NCBI GenBank assembly: GCA_903847385.1
Contig: CAINDO010000163.1
Coordinates: forward strand, 1-44,646
From: an uncultured Myxococcales bacterium
Lineage (GTDB): Bacteria > Myxococcota_A > Bradymonadia > UBA7976 > UBA1532
Direction of reading: 5' to 3'
Length of the DNA stretch: 44,646 nt
A program made the translations under genes and the position numbers. This document shows, in pieces, positions 29,650-38,672 of the stretch. Each line of letters starts with the position of its first letter. The first letter of the stretch is position 1. The notes below the pieces were generated by a model. The model was not told where the DNA came from, searched no databases, and saw only the letters and a program-made list of their open reading frames with translations.

Positions 29650-31320
29650 TCACTCCGTCTCGTCGGGCACGCGCAACACGACCTGCCCGACGAGATCGGT
29701 GGACCCCTCGGCGACCTTCTCCGGGCCGTCGGTCAGGTCCGTGCGCCACACCTGAACGGCGGCGCCGGCGATGGGCAGGTCGCGGATGTCGTGAATGGCC
29801 ACGGAGACGACGCCGGCGGCCAGCGCGGGCAGGTCGCCCAGGTCCACGGCGAGGCCGGACTCCACCGGCACTCGGAAGGCGTGGCGTGTCGTGGGCAGAC
29901 CGAGGCCAGCGATGGGCGTGACGGTCAGCGACTGCGCGCCCGGGTCGAGCAGCAGCGTGAACACGCCGTCGGCGTCGGTCACGCCTTCGACGAGGCGGGT
30001 GGGGGGCGCGGCGTCGTCCGTGTCCTCGTACTCCGGTCGGCCCGCAGTGGCCGAGACCAGCCGCGCCAGCACCCGTGTGTCCGCCAGGGGCGCGCCGTCG
30101 GGCCAGACGATGCGCCCGCGCACCGGCACGAGCGGCTTCAGCCGCACGTCGATGCTCGGCCCGGCCTCTGGGATGTCGATGGCCGTCCGCTGCAGGCGCA
30201 GGCCGGAGCCGAGCGCAGGCTCGATGTCCACCGCGTAGCTGCCGGGGTAGACCGTGACGGCGAAGCCGCCGTCGGCCGACGTGAGCGCGTGCGCGGTGAA
30301 CGGCCCCGCCGCGGACTGCGTCTGGAAGCGCAGGTGGGCGCCGGTGACCGGCTCGCCGTCGTTCGTCGAAAGTCGGCCCGTCGCCGTGAAGGTCGCGCCG
30401 ATGTCCGGCACGACCATGTGGGCGGGCTCGGTGACCTCGCCCTCGGCCGGGAGCAGGACGTCCAGGCCCAGGCGGGGCAGGGGGCGCATCGGATCGCGCG
30501 ACGTCGCCAGCAGGCGGATGTCGTGGCCCGCCTGGTAGCCCCAGTAGCGCACGGCGAACGCACCGTCGAGCCCCGTCACGGACTCCGTCGTCACGCGCTG
30601 GCCGTCGGCGTCGACGCCGAAGACCGTGAGGTCGTGCAGGGGCGTGCCATCCAGCAGGCGGACATCGCCGGCGAGCGTGGGCGCCTCCAGAGGGCCGGGC
30701 AGCGTGAAGGGTCGCTCTTCTTCGGGCCGGTTGTCGCGGAGCACCAGGTCGCGAAATTCCGCGGGCGGCAGCAGCGCCGAGTCGGGTGTGAGGCGCACGG
30801 TGAACGTCGTGTCTTTGCACGTGCCGCTGAAGTCCGGCCAGCAGGGCGGCAGCCCGAACGTGAACCGCGGGCCGCGGGGGGTCGTCACGGCGCGCCCCGC
30901 CAGCGTCTGCCCCTCGGGCGACACGGACGCCCGGAGCACCGCAAGCGCCTTCACCGCGACCTCGGCCGCCGGGGTATCGGTGGTCAGCGCGCGCCCGACC
31001 AGGACGACGCGATCCGGCACCAGGAGGGGGCGCTCCGGCGCCATCAGGGGGCCGTCCTCGAAGCGCAGGTTGGGCACCTCGATGGGCACCGACTTGAGGT
31101 TCTGGGGCGGCACCACGCGCAGCGAGTACACCCCCGGCGGCGTCTCGCCCCGGGTGCAGGCTCCGAGCAGGCACGTGAGCTCGCCTCGGCAATCGGCGTC
31201 CGAGAGGCACCCGCTGCGGGTCTCGGGGCCCGCTGGTCCGGGGACGGGCGCGTCCGTACAGGCCGAGAGCAGGGCGATCAGCGGCCCGAGCAGGCGTCGC
31301 CGGGCGCTCGTTTCGCTCAT
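29650..31320 (-). CDS. Lipoprotein with Cys motif and carboxypeptidase-regulatory-like repeats
   Basis: The protein has 556 residues. After a signal, LLGPLIALLSAC gives the lipidated C21. Residues about 35-60 have the CLSDADCRGELTCLLGAC pattern, a small disulfide motif frequent in deltaproteobacterial lipoproteins. After residue 200 several units look like CarboxypepD_reg/SpaA-type beta-sandwiches: LAGDVRLLDGTPLHDLTVFG, GRLSTNDGEPVTGAHLRFQT, VRGRIVWPDGAPLADTRVLA and VVSVAIHDIRDLPIAGAAVQ. These are structural modules; no enzyme domain is seen. It overlaps the upstream lipoprotein gene by ATGA, so the two are co-translated. Probably cell-surface. Confidence 0.78.
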   Translation of the reverse strand: MSETSARRRLLGPLIALLSACTDAPVPGPAGPETRSGCLSDADCRGELTCLLGACTRGETPPGVYSLRVVPPQNLKSVPIEVPNLRFEDGPLMAPERPLLVPDRVVLVGRALTTDTPAAEVAVKALAVLRASVSPEGQTLAGRAVTTPRGPRFTFGLPPCWPDFSGTCKDTTFTVRLTPDSALLPPAEFRDLVLRDNRPEEERPFTLPGPLEAPTLAGDVRLLDGTPLHDLTVFGVDADGQRVTTESVTGLDGAFAVRYWGYQAGHDIRLLATSRDPMRPLPRLGLDVLLPAEGEVTEPAHMVVPDIGATFTATGRLSTNDGEPVTGAHLRFQTQSAAGPFTAHALTSADGGFAVTVYPGSYAVDIEPALGSGLRLQRTAIDIPEAGPSIDVRLKPLVPVRGRIVWPDGAPLADTRVLARLVSATAGRPEYEDTDDAAPPTRLVEGVTDADGVFTLLLDPGAQSLTVTPIAGLGLPTTRHAFRVPVESGLAVDLGDLPALAAGVVSVAIHDIRDLPIAGAAVQVWRTDLTDGPEKVAEGSTDLVGQVVLRVPDETE

Positions 31321-31871
31321 GGCACGACCGGGCAGGCCGTCGGGTCGACCGCGATGAACCACACGATACGGAAGTGCCCGGCGTCGGCGGGCAGGCGCTG
31401 ATTCCCGGCCACGGTGTTCTCGTCGTCGGGCAGGAACGGCCGGTCGGAGACCAGGACCTCGACGCGGTGCAGCGTGCGACCCGTGAAGGCCGCAAAGTCG
31501 TCGCAAGGCGAGACCGAATACGAGATGCGGGTCTTGCCGTCGATGGGCGTCGCCCCCACGTCCAGGCCGACGGCGGCGATCCGGTCGTTGAAGCGGGCGT
31601 CGTAGTTGATGAACCAGCGCCAGTAGACCCGGTCGCTCGCGTCGACGTCCGTGATGTCCGGAATCTCGAAGGAGATCGGCTCCGTCGACACCGCCGGATC
31701 GTACGTGATCTCCTGCTCGAAGGCCGGGGTCACCGTCTCCGGCTTGAAGACCGGCGGATAGTTCGCCGGCACGGTCTCCTCGTCGATGGGGGCCGGCACG
31801 AGGCAGCCCGCGACACCGAAGGGGCCGAGCAGCAGGGCCATCGAACGAAGGTGGGCGAGCGACCGCGACAT
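31317..31871 (-). CDS. Small lipoprotein of unknown function
   Basis: The protein has 184 residues: signal MSRSLAHLRSMALLLGPFGV with lipobox VAGC, lipidated C23. The mature part contains PVFKPETVTPAFEQEITYDP, SFEIPDITDVDASDRVYWRW and AGHFRIVWFIAVDP, a beta-rich domain; two Cys (near SPCDDF and TACPVVP) may form a disulfide. I do not recognise the family. The reading frame runs upstream but the Met at 31871 gives a proper signal peptide. Its stop overlaps the start of the CarboxypepD_reg-like lipoprotein by 4 bp, indicating a two-gene unit and perhaps a complex. Confidence 0.75.
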   Translation of the reverse strand: MSRSLAHLRSMALLLGPFGVAGCLVPAPIDEETVPANYPPVFKPETVTPAFEQEITYDPAVSTEPISFEIPDITDVDASDRVYWRWFINYDARFNDRIAAVGLDVGATPIDGKTRISYSVSPCDDFAAFTGRTLHRVEVLVSDRPFLPDDENTVAGNQRLPADAGHFRIVWFIAVDPTACPVVP

Positions 31872-31981
31872 CGCGCGCAGCTTACCCCAAGTCGCCGGAT
31901 CGACAGGAACTCCCTGCGTGCAACACTGCGCAGGACGGCGCGCCGCGCGGCTCCGAATCGTCGGTCCCGGGAGATCCCTTA

Positions 31982-31990
31982 TGGTATCGT
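31982..31990 (+). promoter_or_regulatory. Extended -10 element abutting the RND-like gene
   Basis: TGGTATCGT fits TGnTAnnnT and ends seven bases before the ATG at 31998, so transcription would start at about the first base of the codon. No ribosome binding site is visible. No -35 hexamer is apparent. Confidence 0.4.
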
Positions 31991-31997
31991 CGCCGGA

Positions 31998-34310
31998 ATG
32001 CTCGGCGAACTCACGGAGCGCATGGCCCTCTGGGCCAGCCGACGGCGTCGCATCCTGTTCGCGCTCACGCTCGTCCTGCTGGCGGCGGGTGCGGTCGCGT
32101 TCGTGCGCCTCCCCCGTCCGAGCGACTTCACCGCGGACCTGCCCGCCGGGCATCCGGTAGACCTGGCGCGCCGGGCGCAGCGGGCGATTCCGCTCATTCG
32201 CCTCCGCATCGAGCCCGTGGACGCCGCCGCGGCCCCCGTCGTCGCCGAGCTCGTCGCGACCGCCGTGGCGCGGGATCCCGTCTGGGTGGGTCTCAGCGCC
32301 CGCACCGGCGCCGTCGACGGCTCCGCCCGGGCCCTGCTCGACGCACGTGGGCTCGCCGAACAGCTGCCGCCGCTGGCCACGGTCCTCTCGATTCGTCGAG
32401 ACGCCCCGCTGGCGCAGGGCCTCGAAGTCCTGGCCGCGCTGCCCGACCCGGTGGCCGCCGCGCGCATCGTCGACGCCGTGACCGAGGTCGTCGAGCGCGG
32501 CAAGGCGGCGCCGCCGAACGCCCTGCCGGAGGCCACCCACGGACTCGTGCGCTGGCCCGTCGGGGCCGCGTCCGCCGCGGACGCCTGGCGCATCCGCGAC
32601 GGCGGCCTGGACGTCTGGCTCCGCGCCGCGGCGGATACGACACCCGAGACCCTGGCCGCCTCAGTCTCCGAGGTCACGGTGGCCGCCCGCGCCGGCGGCC
32701 TGCGGGTCCAGGCGGCAGGGTATCCGCTCGAACTGCGCGCCGTCGCCGCCCCCCGGTGGCACGGGATGCTGGCCGCCGTGCCCCTCGGGGTCGCCGCAGG
32801 GCTCGCCTGGGCGCTGGGTGCGTCGCCCATCGCCGCGTTCGCGTCGGCCGTCGCAGGGGGTGCGCTCCTCGCGGTGCCGCTGATGCTGCTCCTGCTCTTC
32901 GGCGCGGGTCTGGACCCGGCCGCCACCTGGGCGTTCTGCGCCGCGGGCGGGCTCTTCGGCGGCGTGCTGGTGCTCTACCAGGGCCTGCGGGTCGGCGGGC
33001 GCGGCACGCCGGATCCGCTCCTGCGGCAGGTCCGGCGCGCACTCCGGGACTCCATCCTGGCCGTCGGGCTCGTCTCGGCGCTCTGCCTTCTCGCCGCCGG
33101 GGGCGTTCGCTGGGCCGCCCCGGCCGCCGCGCTCTCGCTCGCCGGCACAGCCCTCGCGCTGCCGCTGTTCTGGGGTCTGTTCCTGCCGGCCATCGACCTC
33201 TCCAACCTGGGCCGCGCGACGGACGTGCCCGTGATGCTGCAGCACGCCAGTTGGGGCCGGGACGCACGGTTCTTCGCGGGCATCGCCGCCATGCTCGCGC
33301 TCATGGCCGGCGCCGCGACCGTCGAGCGCAGCCCGGTCTCGGCCGCACCACCGCCATTGAAGGCCGCCGTGCCGGTCGCCATCCCCGTGCCCAACGAGGA
33401 CGCGCAGACCCTTCTCTTGCGGCTGCGCTCGTTGCCGGACATTCAGTCGGCGGAGGGCCCGGCGCCGCCCCCGGACGAGGGCGAGCGCCTGGCATTGACG
33501 CTCGACGTGCAGGCCACGCTGGCCGTGTTTCCCGCGCCCGGGGACGACGCCGAAATGGCGCCGGAGTCCCTCGACGCGCTGCGGCAGGCGGCTGACCGAC
33601 TGGTCGAGGCGCCCGGGCTCGCGACCGCGGCGAAGCGCCTGCGGACGGCGCTGACCGCCGATCCCGAGCTCGGGGTCGACATGCGGGTCTATCTCGCCGC
33701 CCGGAGCTTTCGCCACGCCCTCGACGCGCTGCGGGCGGACATCCGTGCCCTCATCGATCGAGGCACCCGGGCCGAGGTGCCGGCCCCGTTCTACGTTGGA
33801 GACGCCGGGCAGGCGCTGGTCGTCGTCGCGCCGGCCACCGATGCCGTGCTCCCCGGCGTCGCGAACCCCCTGGACACCTTCGCCACCGTGCGCCGCAGTC
33901 CCCTGACGGGCGGCATGACCTGGGCGACGGCCGCGCTCGGCATCCTGCTCCTGGCCTTCGCCGGTGTGGTCTCGGTCGGGGGGCGGCTCTTCCTGCTGAC
34001 CGTCCCGCCCATCGCCGCCGGGCTACCGGTCCTTCGCGCCCACGCGCTCCTCGGCACGCCGGTGTCGACGCTCGGCACCTCGGCCGCGTGGACCGCCGCC
34101 ATCGGCACCACGCTCTTCTGCGCCACCGTCCTGCGTATCCGAACCGGGGCGCTCGCCCCACGGGGCCTCCGGGTGGCCGTCGGCGCCTGCGTCGTGGTGG
34201 GTATGCTGGCCGGCAGCTTCGTCGCCGCCGACACGCCCTTCGGGCCGGCCTCGGGGATCGCCCTGGCCGTGGCCGCCGCCGTGATGGCGCTGACCTACCT
34301 GACGGCCTGA
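31998..34310 (+). CDS. MMPL/RND-like membrane protein lacking the proton-relay Asp residues
   Basis: The protein has 770 residues with the internally duplicated RND layout: helix 1 at about 19-37, a periplasmic loop to about 250, helices 2-6 at about 256-400, helix 7 at about 424-440, a second loop, and helices 8-12 at about 625-768. It resembles MMPL/HpnN-type lipid exporters. The helices that usually carry the essential Asp in these pumps (helix 4, about 311-329; helix 10, about 695-715, AAIGTTLFCATVLRI) have none, so proton-driven export is doubtful. The ATG at 31998 is chosen because helix 1 follows directly; it lacks a ribosome binding site and abuts a -10-like box. It converges on the rsmD-coaD gene with 10 bp between stops. 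Confidence 0.7.
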   Translation: MLGELTERMALWASRRRRILFALTLVLLAAGAVAFVRLPRPSDFTADLPAGHPVDLARRAQRAIPLIRLRIEPVDAAAAPVVAELVATAVARDPVWVGLSARTGAVDGSARALLDARGLAEQLPPLATVLSIRRDAPLAQGLEVLAALPDPVAAARIVDAVTEVVERGKAAPPNALPEATHGLVRWPVGAASAADAWRIRDGGLDVWLRAAADTTPETLAASVSEVTVAARAGGLRVQAAGYPLELRAVAAPRWHGMLAAVPLGVAAGLAWALGASPIAAFASAVAGGALLAVPLMLLLLFGAGLDPAATWAFCAAGGLFGGVLVLYQGLRVGGRGTPDPLLRQVRRALRDSILAVGLVSALCLLAAGGVRWAAPAAALSLAGTALALPLFWGLFLPAIDLSNLGRATDVPVMLQHASWGRDARFFAGIAAMLALMAGAATVERSPVSAAPPPLKAAVPVAIPVPNEDAQTLLLRLRSLPDIQSAEGPAPPPDEGERLALTLDVQATLAVFPAPGDDAEMAPESLDALRQAADRLVEAPGLATAAKRLRTALTADPELGVDMRVYLAARSFRHALDALRADIRALIDRGTRAEVPAPFYVGDAGQALVVVAPATDAVLPGVANPLDTFATVRRSPLTGGMTWATAALGILLLAFAGVVSVGGRLFLLTVPPIAAGLPVLRAHALLGTPVSTLGTSAAWTAAIGTTLFCATVLRIRTGALAPRGLRVAVGACVVVGMLAGSFVAADTPFGPASGIALAVAAAVMALTYLTA

Positions 34311-34320
34311 GGCGCGGCGG

Positions 34321-35391
34321 TCAGCTTCGGGCGCCGCCGAACCGAGCGCGAAGCCGCGCCTCCACATGGGGCGGCACGAGGCCCTCGACGCTGCCGCCGT
34401 TGGCCGCGACCTCGCGAATCAGCGTCGAGGACACGTAGTACTGGTCCTCGCTGGTCATCATGAACAGGTAGTCCACGTCGTGGGACAGCTTGCGGTTCAT
34501 GCTGGCCATCTGGAACTCGTACTCGAAGTCGCTGACCGCCCGCAGACCGCGCAGCACCGTGGGGATCTTGCGCTTGCGGGCGTAGTCCACCAACAGACCC
34601 TGAAACGTGTCGATCTCCACGCGCGGCTCGTCGACGAAGGTCTCACGGAGCATGGCCAGGCGGTCGTCGTCCGAGAACAGCGGCTGCTTGCGCAGGTTCA
34701 CGGCCGTCGCCACCACGATGCGGTCGAAGATCGCCAGACCGCGGTGGATGATGTCGATGTGCCCGTGGGTGATCGGGTCGAACGAGCCCGGGTAGATGGC
34801 CTCTCGCATTTTCCGCTCCGGCGCCAGAATCAGCAGGGTCGTCTCGCCGTACTTGCGGGACACCAGCGTCTCCAGGCCCGCCACGTCGTCGGGCGGGTGT
34901 CCGGAGCGATGTTCCACGCAGACCAGCGCATCGGCAGCCAACCAGCCGCCCTGCACGAGGCATTGCAACGTCGGTGTATACAGCCCCAGGTCGTAGGGGG
35001 GGTCCACAAAAACGAGGTCGAAGGGCGCGCTCGCCGGCCGCTGGAGCGCGTCCAGGGCGCTCCCGGTCCGCAGCGTCACGGCGTCCTTCGGGGGGGCGAG
35101 CGCGGCGAGGTTCTCGCGCAGCACGGCCAGCACGGCCGGGTGCTGCTCGATGAAGGTCACCTGCGCGGCGCCGCGGCTCCAGGCCTCGAAGCCGAGCGCG
35201 CCGGAGCCGGCGAAGCAGTCCAGCACCCGCAGCCCGTCGAAGCCGTCCTCGAGCCGGCTGCCGATCAGGCTGAACAGCGCCTCGCGCACGCGGTCCGCCG
35301 TCGGGCGCACCCGGTCTCCGGGGGGGACACTCAGGCGGCGTCCGCGAGCAGTACCGGCGATGATGCGCAACACGGCCGCGGAATGTGGCAC
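34321..35391 (-). CDS. rsmD-coaD: Fused RsmD (16S rRNA G966 methyltransferase) and CoaD (phosphopantetheine adenylyltransferase)
   Basis: One uninterrupted frame of 356 codons encodes two full-length enzymes. Residues 1-194 are RsmD, which methylates N2 of G966 in 16S rRNA using SAM: RIIAGTARGRRL, RVREALFSLIG, LDCFAGSGALGFEA and DPPYDLG. From M195 (ATG 34809) comes CoaD, 162 residues, making dephospho-CoA from phosphopantetheine and ATP: IYPGSFDPITHGHIDI, LRKQPLFSDDDRLAML, LRGLRAVSDFEYEFQMA and STLIREVAANGG. The RsmD end (YGETTLLILAPERK) runs straight into MREAIYPGSF with no linker or stop. GGAG six bases before ATG 34809 may also allow separate CoaD translation. GTG 35391 is the longest start; GTG 35373 is an alternative. 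Confidence 0.88.
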   Translation of the reverse strand: MPHSAAVLRIIAGTARGRRLSVPPGDRVRPTADRVREALFSLIGSRLEDGFDGLRVLDCFAGSGALGFEAWSRGAAQVTFIEQHPAVLAVLRENLAALAPPKDAVTLRTGSALDALQRPASAPFDLVFVDPPYDLGLYTPTLQCLVQGGWLAADALVCVEHRSGHPPDDVAGLETLVSRKYGETTLLILAPERKMREAIYPGSFDPITHGHIDIIHRGLAIFDRIVVATAVNLRKQPLFSDDDRLAMLRETFVDEPRVEIDTFQGLLVDYARKRKIPTVLRGLRAVSDFEYEFQMASMNRKLSHDVDYLFMMTSEDQYYVSSTLIREVAANGGSVEGLVPPHVEARLRARFGGARS

Positions 35392-35437
35392 TTCGGCCCG
35401 CGGGCCACAAGCGCGTCTTCACCCGGGCGGCGTTCGC

Positions 35438-37525
35438 TCACGTGTCGAGGCTGGCGGCGATCTGGGCGCGGTCGAACTCGCCCGTCGCGCTCTCGGGCTC
35501 GTCCGCCCGCCGCAGGCGAACGCTGACCGTCGTGCCCTGACCGAGCTGCGAGCGCACGGAGATGGCCCCGCCGTGGGTCTGCACGATGCGCTGGCAGATG
35601 GCCAGGCCCAGCCCCGTGCCCGTGCGTTTCGTCGTGAAGAAGGGGATGAACAGGTTGCGCAGGACCTCCTCGGGGATGCCGGGGCCCGTGTCCACGAAGC
35701 GCACCTGCACGCGCGGCGAGGGGCCCTCGGTCTCCAGCAGCTCGGTCAGGATGCTCAGGGTGCCGCCCTCGGGCATGGCGTCCACGGCGTTGCGCGCCAG
35801 GTTCAGGAACACCTGCTCGAGCTGCGCCGGATCGGCACGGACCGCCGGCAGGTCGGGCTGCAGCGACAGCTTGACCTCGATGGGGTTGTCCCGCGCCTGC
35901 GTGCGCAGCAGCGTCCCCACCCGCTCGATGATCGGGTTGAGCTCCACCACTTGGGCCGTCCCGCGGTAGGGCCGGGCGTAGTCCAGGAACTGCGAAACGA
36001 CCTCGTTGAGCCGGTCGACCTCCTGCAGGATGACCTCGACCATGTCGCGCTGCTCGGGGTCGAGCTTCTCCGGGTCCAGCAGCTGCCCAGCCCCCTTGAT
36101 CGCCCCGAGCGGGTTGCGGATCTCGTGCGCGAGGCCGGCGGACATCTCGCCCAGCACGGAGAGGCGGTCGCGCTCCTTCAGCCGCTCGAAGTGCTCCGAA
36201 TTCTCCAGGGCATTCGCGATGCCCGCGGCCAGCGACTGGATCAGCCGGATCTCCGCGCTGGAGAACGGTTCGCGCAGGCGCTCGTCCTTGAGGTTCATCA
36301 CGCCGAGCAGGCGTTCACCGGCCACCAGGGCGAAGCTCAGGCCCGCCGAGATCTCGTTCATCGTCACGCAGATGGCCTCGAGCCGCTGCCCCTGGGGGGA
36401 CTGCAGCGCCTCGGCGCTCAGGTCGTCGCGCTCGCGCTCCACCTGCTCGAGGGCCAGGAACCGGTCGCGCCGCAGGGCCTCGAGGAACGCCCGCCCGCGC
36501 ACCACGTCCACGCGCCGCATCGCCGCCGGCCCGACCGCGCGCTGCATGGAATAACCGCGGCCGTCGCTCTCCAGCAACAGCAGGCTGGCGTGCGTCACGC
36601 GGCGGCTCTCGTTGAGCGCGTCCAGCACGGCGTCCACCAGGTCGGGGATGTGCAGGAAGTTGGGCAACTCGTTCCGCAGCCGCCCCAGGATCTGCTCGAA
36701 CTCGTACGTCTCGCGGAACATCAGGCGGCCGATCCACTGGTCGATCGCGTCCTTCAGCGGCTCGAACAGGAAGATCAGCACGACGCTGGCCAGCATCGAG
36801 TTGAAGAAGAACAGCCCCGTGCGATCGCCGGCCCACACCACCAGGCCGCCATAGATCAGCGCCATCGGCACGGCCAGGATCAGCAGGCCCAGTCCCCGCC
36901 CGAAGAGCTCCTCCAGGTCCAGCAGACGCGACCGTTGGACGATCTGCATCCAGAAGTACATATACAGGGTCATCAATAAGTGACCCAGAGAGGGGAACGA
37001 GATCCCCATCATCGGGAGCAGGTCCAGCCCGGCGAAGGTCAGCGCGACCAGGTGGCCGATGGCCAGGTAGCCGAAGCGCGCCGACTCGACCTCCGAGGTC
37101 GTCCGCCGGTGGCGCACGTAGAGGCGCGACGCCGTGTAGCCGTAGGCGCCGAGCGTGTAGGTGGCCACGATCGACGTGAACCACGGCATCGTGCCCACGC
37201 TCGTGAGGCTGATGATCGCGGTCGCCGTCGTGGCCAGCGCGCTCATCGCCGTGATGGTCGGGTTGAACTCGCCCAGGAACCGCAGGAAGAACCGCAGCCC
37301 CAGGTGTGCGCTCACGGCCGCGGACACCAGGAGCAGGCGCATCCACACCTCTGCGCCCGCCGAGACCCCCCACAGGAAGAACGACAGGTTGTAGAGGAAC
37401 AGCGACAGGACGAGCCAGGCGAAGGACCACCGGAAGAGCACGCTGCGCCGCTGGAACATCACGTTGATGGCGATGGCCAGCAGCAGGATCGAGGCGATCA
37501 GCGCGCTTTGCGTCTGAATTCCCAT
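35438..37525 (-). CDS. Membrane-bound sensor histidine kinase with GAF domain
   Basis: The protein has 695 residues. Seven or eight hydrophobic helices occupy about residues 5-260. A GAF-like domain (about 290-445: HIPDLVDAVLDALNESRR, THASLLLLESDGRGYS, AGERLLGVMNLKDERL) is followed by a HisKA domain with H467 in LAHEIRNPLGAIKGAGQ. The HATPase domain has the N box NLARNAVDAMPEG, DTGPGIPEE, FFTTKRTGTGLGLAI and a GQGTTVSVRL end, as in NtrB/PhoR-type kinases. The membrane region resembles the 7TM-type HK N-terminus. No cognate regulator is adjacent; the neighbour in the other direction is the ParA-like gene. A -10-like box lies six bases before the ATG. Confidence 0.88.
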   Translation of the reverse strand: MGIQTQSALIASILLLAIAINVMFQRRSVLFRWSFAWLVLSLFLYNLSFFLWGVSAGAEVWMRLLLVSAAVSAHLGLRFFLRFLGEFNPTITAMSALATTATAIISLTSVGTMPWFTSIVATYTLGAYGYTASRLYVRHRRTTSEVESARFGYLAIGHLVALTFAGLDLLPMMGISFPSLGHLLMTLYMYFWMQIVQRSRLLDLEELFGRGLGLLILAVPMALIYGGLVVWAGDRTGLFFFNSMLASVVLIFLFEPLKDAIDQWIGRLMFRETYEFEQILGRLRNELPNFLHIPDLVDAVLDALNESRRVTHASLLLLESDGRGYSMQRAVGPAAMRRVDVVRGRAFLEALRRDRFLALEQVERERDDLSAEALQSPQGQRLEAICVTMNEISAGLSFALVAGERLLGVMNLKDERLREPFSSAEIRLIQSLAAGIANALENSEHFERLKERDRLSVLGEMSAGLAHEIRNPLGAIKGAGQLLDPEKLDPEQRDMVEVILQEVDRLNEVVSQFLDYARPYRGTAQVVELNPIIERVGTLLRTQARDNPIEVKLSLQPDLPAVRADPAQLEQVFLNLARNAVDAMPEGGTLSILTELLETEGPSPRVQVRFVDTGPGIPEEVLRNLFIPFFTTKRTGTGLGLAICQRIVQTHGGAISVRSQLGQGTTVSVRLRRADEPESATGEFDRAQIAASLDT

Positions 37526-37531
37526 GGGCCC

Positions 37532-37540
37532 CTGATACCA
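37532..37540 (-). promoter_or_regulatory. Extended -10 element abutting the histidine kinase gene
   Basis: On the minus strand TGGTATCAG, with GGGCCC then ATG 37525. The box ends six bases before the start codon, again compatible with a leaderless mRNA. The last base is not the consensus T. AGGGG overlapping it could instead be a ribosome binding site. Confidence 0.3.
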
Positions 37541-37578
37541 GACCGCGCGATTGCGCGCACGGCGGGCGGGCAAACCAC

Positions 37579-37608
37579 TTCGCATCGGGCGCGCGCTTGG
37601 GGTAAAAC
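37579..37608 (+). promoter_or_regulatory. Promoter of the ParA-like/J-HTH operon
   Basis: TTCGCA (37579-37584) and TAAAAC (37603-37608) are 18 bp apart. The -10 ends eight bases before the ATG at 37617, giving a leader of 0-2 nt. No ribosome binding site is seen. Confidence 0.4.
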
Positions 37609-37616
37609 GCCGGCCG

Positions 37617-38672
37617 ATGGCGCGCAATCCACGATCCGGCGACGACGGCTCCGAGCCCGAACCCACGCCCGAAGACACGATCGACGTCGAAGAGGCGGAG
37701 CCCGGCGACGAGGATCCCGAGGCCGTCGCCGGAGAGGTCCCGTCCCTGGCCGGCGAGATCCTCTGGCACGACGAGCCCGGCGAGAAGATCGTGATCGTGT
37801 TCGCGGGCGGCAAGGGCGGCGCCGGTCGCAGCCTGCTCGTGGCCAACCTGGGGGTGTTCGTGTCGCGCCTCGGCCGCGAGGTCATCGTGGCCGACCTCGA
37901 CCCCGCCGGCGCCAACCTGCACACGTACCTGGGCCTGGAGCCCATTCTGCCCACGCCGGGCTCGATGTTGCGGCCGCCGGGCCCCCCGCGGGTCGACCGC
38001 GTGCCCGGCATGTCGCTTCGCCTGTGCCGGCCGCCGCGCTCCATCGAGCCGGGAGACGACGCGCTGCGCGCCGAGACGCTGACGATGGCGCAGTCGCTCG
38101 AGGCGGACGTGTTGATCATGGACCTCGGCCTCCAGGCCGATCCGCTGACGCTGGACGCGTTCCTGAGCGCGCACGCCGCGGTCCTGGCCCTGGTGCCCGA
38201 GCCCGCGGGTGTCGAGCGGGCTTACGCCTTCGTGCGTGCCGCGCTGTTCCGGCGCCTGCTCCACGGGGACGACGACCCCGCCGTCGTGGCCCGCGCCGTG
38301 CTCGCCGCCGACCACGTGGGGCAGCTCAACTCCCCGACGCACCTGGTCGCGGCCCTCTCCGGCGCCCACCCGGACGCGGCCGAGGCGATCCGCGCCCGCG
38401 TGCTCTCCTTCAGCCCGCACATCCTGGTCAACAAGTGCCGGACCCGGGCGGACATGGAGATGGTGGACGGCATGGTCAGCGCCCTGCGCCGCCGTTGGGG
38501 CATCAACGCCGAGCCCCTCGCCGCCATCGAATACGACGACGCCGCCTGGACGTCGACACGCCAGCGGCGGCCCTTCATGCTCGAGTACCCCGGCTCGAAC
38601 CTGGCGCAGGGCATCGAGCGCATGGCGCGCCGGCTCCTGGCCAGCACGGTCCGGCGGGAGTCCCGCGGATGA
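37617..38672 (+). CDS. MinD/ParA-like ATPase with Arg in the P-loop
   Basis: The protein has 351 residues. An acidic N-terminal extension (about 1-50, rich in Glu, Asp and Pro) precedes a SIMIBI-class ATPase domain. The deviant Walker A is VFAGGKGGAGRSLL: the signature Lys K66 is kept, but the usual P-loop Lys is R71. It continues as VIVADLDPAGANLHTYLGL (D93, D95), LIMDLGLQADPLTLDAFL (Walker B) and VNKCRTRADMEMVDGMVSAL. ParA/MinD ATPases move cargo or cell-pole factors by ATP-dependent dimerisation; the K to R change may slow hydrolysis or lock a state. The stop overlaps the next ATG (ATGA), so it works with the J-HTH protein. It is not an ordinary chromosomal parA: there is no parB here. Confidence 0.8.
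   Translation: MARNPRSGDDGSEPEPTPEDTIDVEEAEPGDEDPEAVAGEVPSLAGEILWHDEPGEKIVIVFAGGKGGAGRSLLVANLGVFVSRLGREVIVADLDPAGANLHTYLGLEPILPTPGSMLRPPGPPRVDRVPGMSLRLCRPPRSIEPGDDALRAETLTMAQSLEADVLIMDLGLQADPLTLDAFLSAHAAVLALVPEPAGVERAYAFVRAALFRRLLHGDDDPAVVARAVLAADHVGQLNSPTHLVAALSGAHPDAAEAIRARVLSFSPHILVNKCRTRADMEMVDGMVSALRRRWGINAEPLAAIEYDDAAWTSTRQRRPFMLEYPGSNLAQGIERMARRLLASTVRRESRG

Noticed and set aside
37617..38672. Chromosome partition ParA
   Set aside because: No ParB gene or parS-like site is nearby. The protein has a P-loop substitution and an acidic extension, and is coupled to a J-HTH gene.
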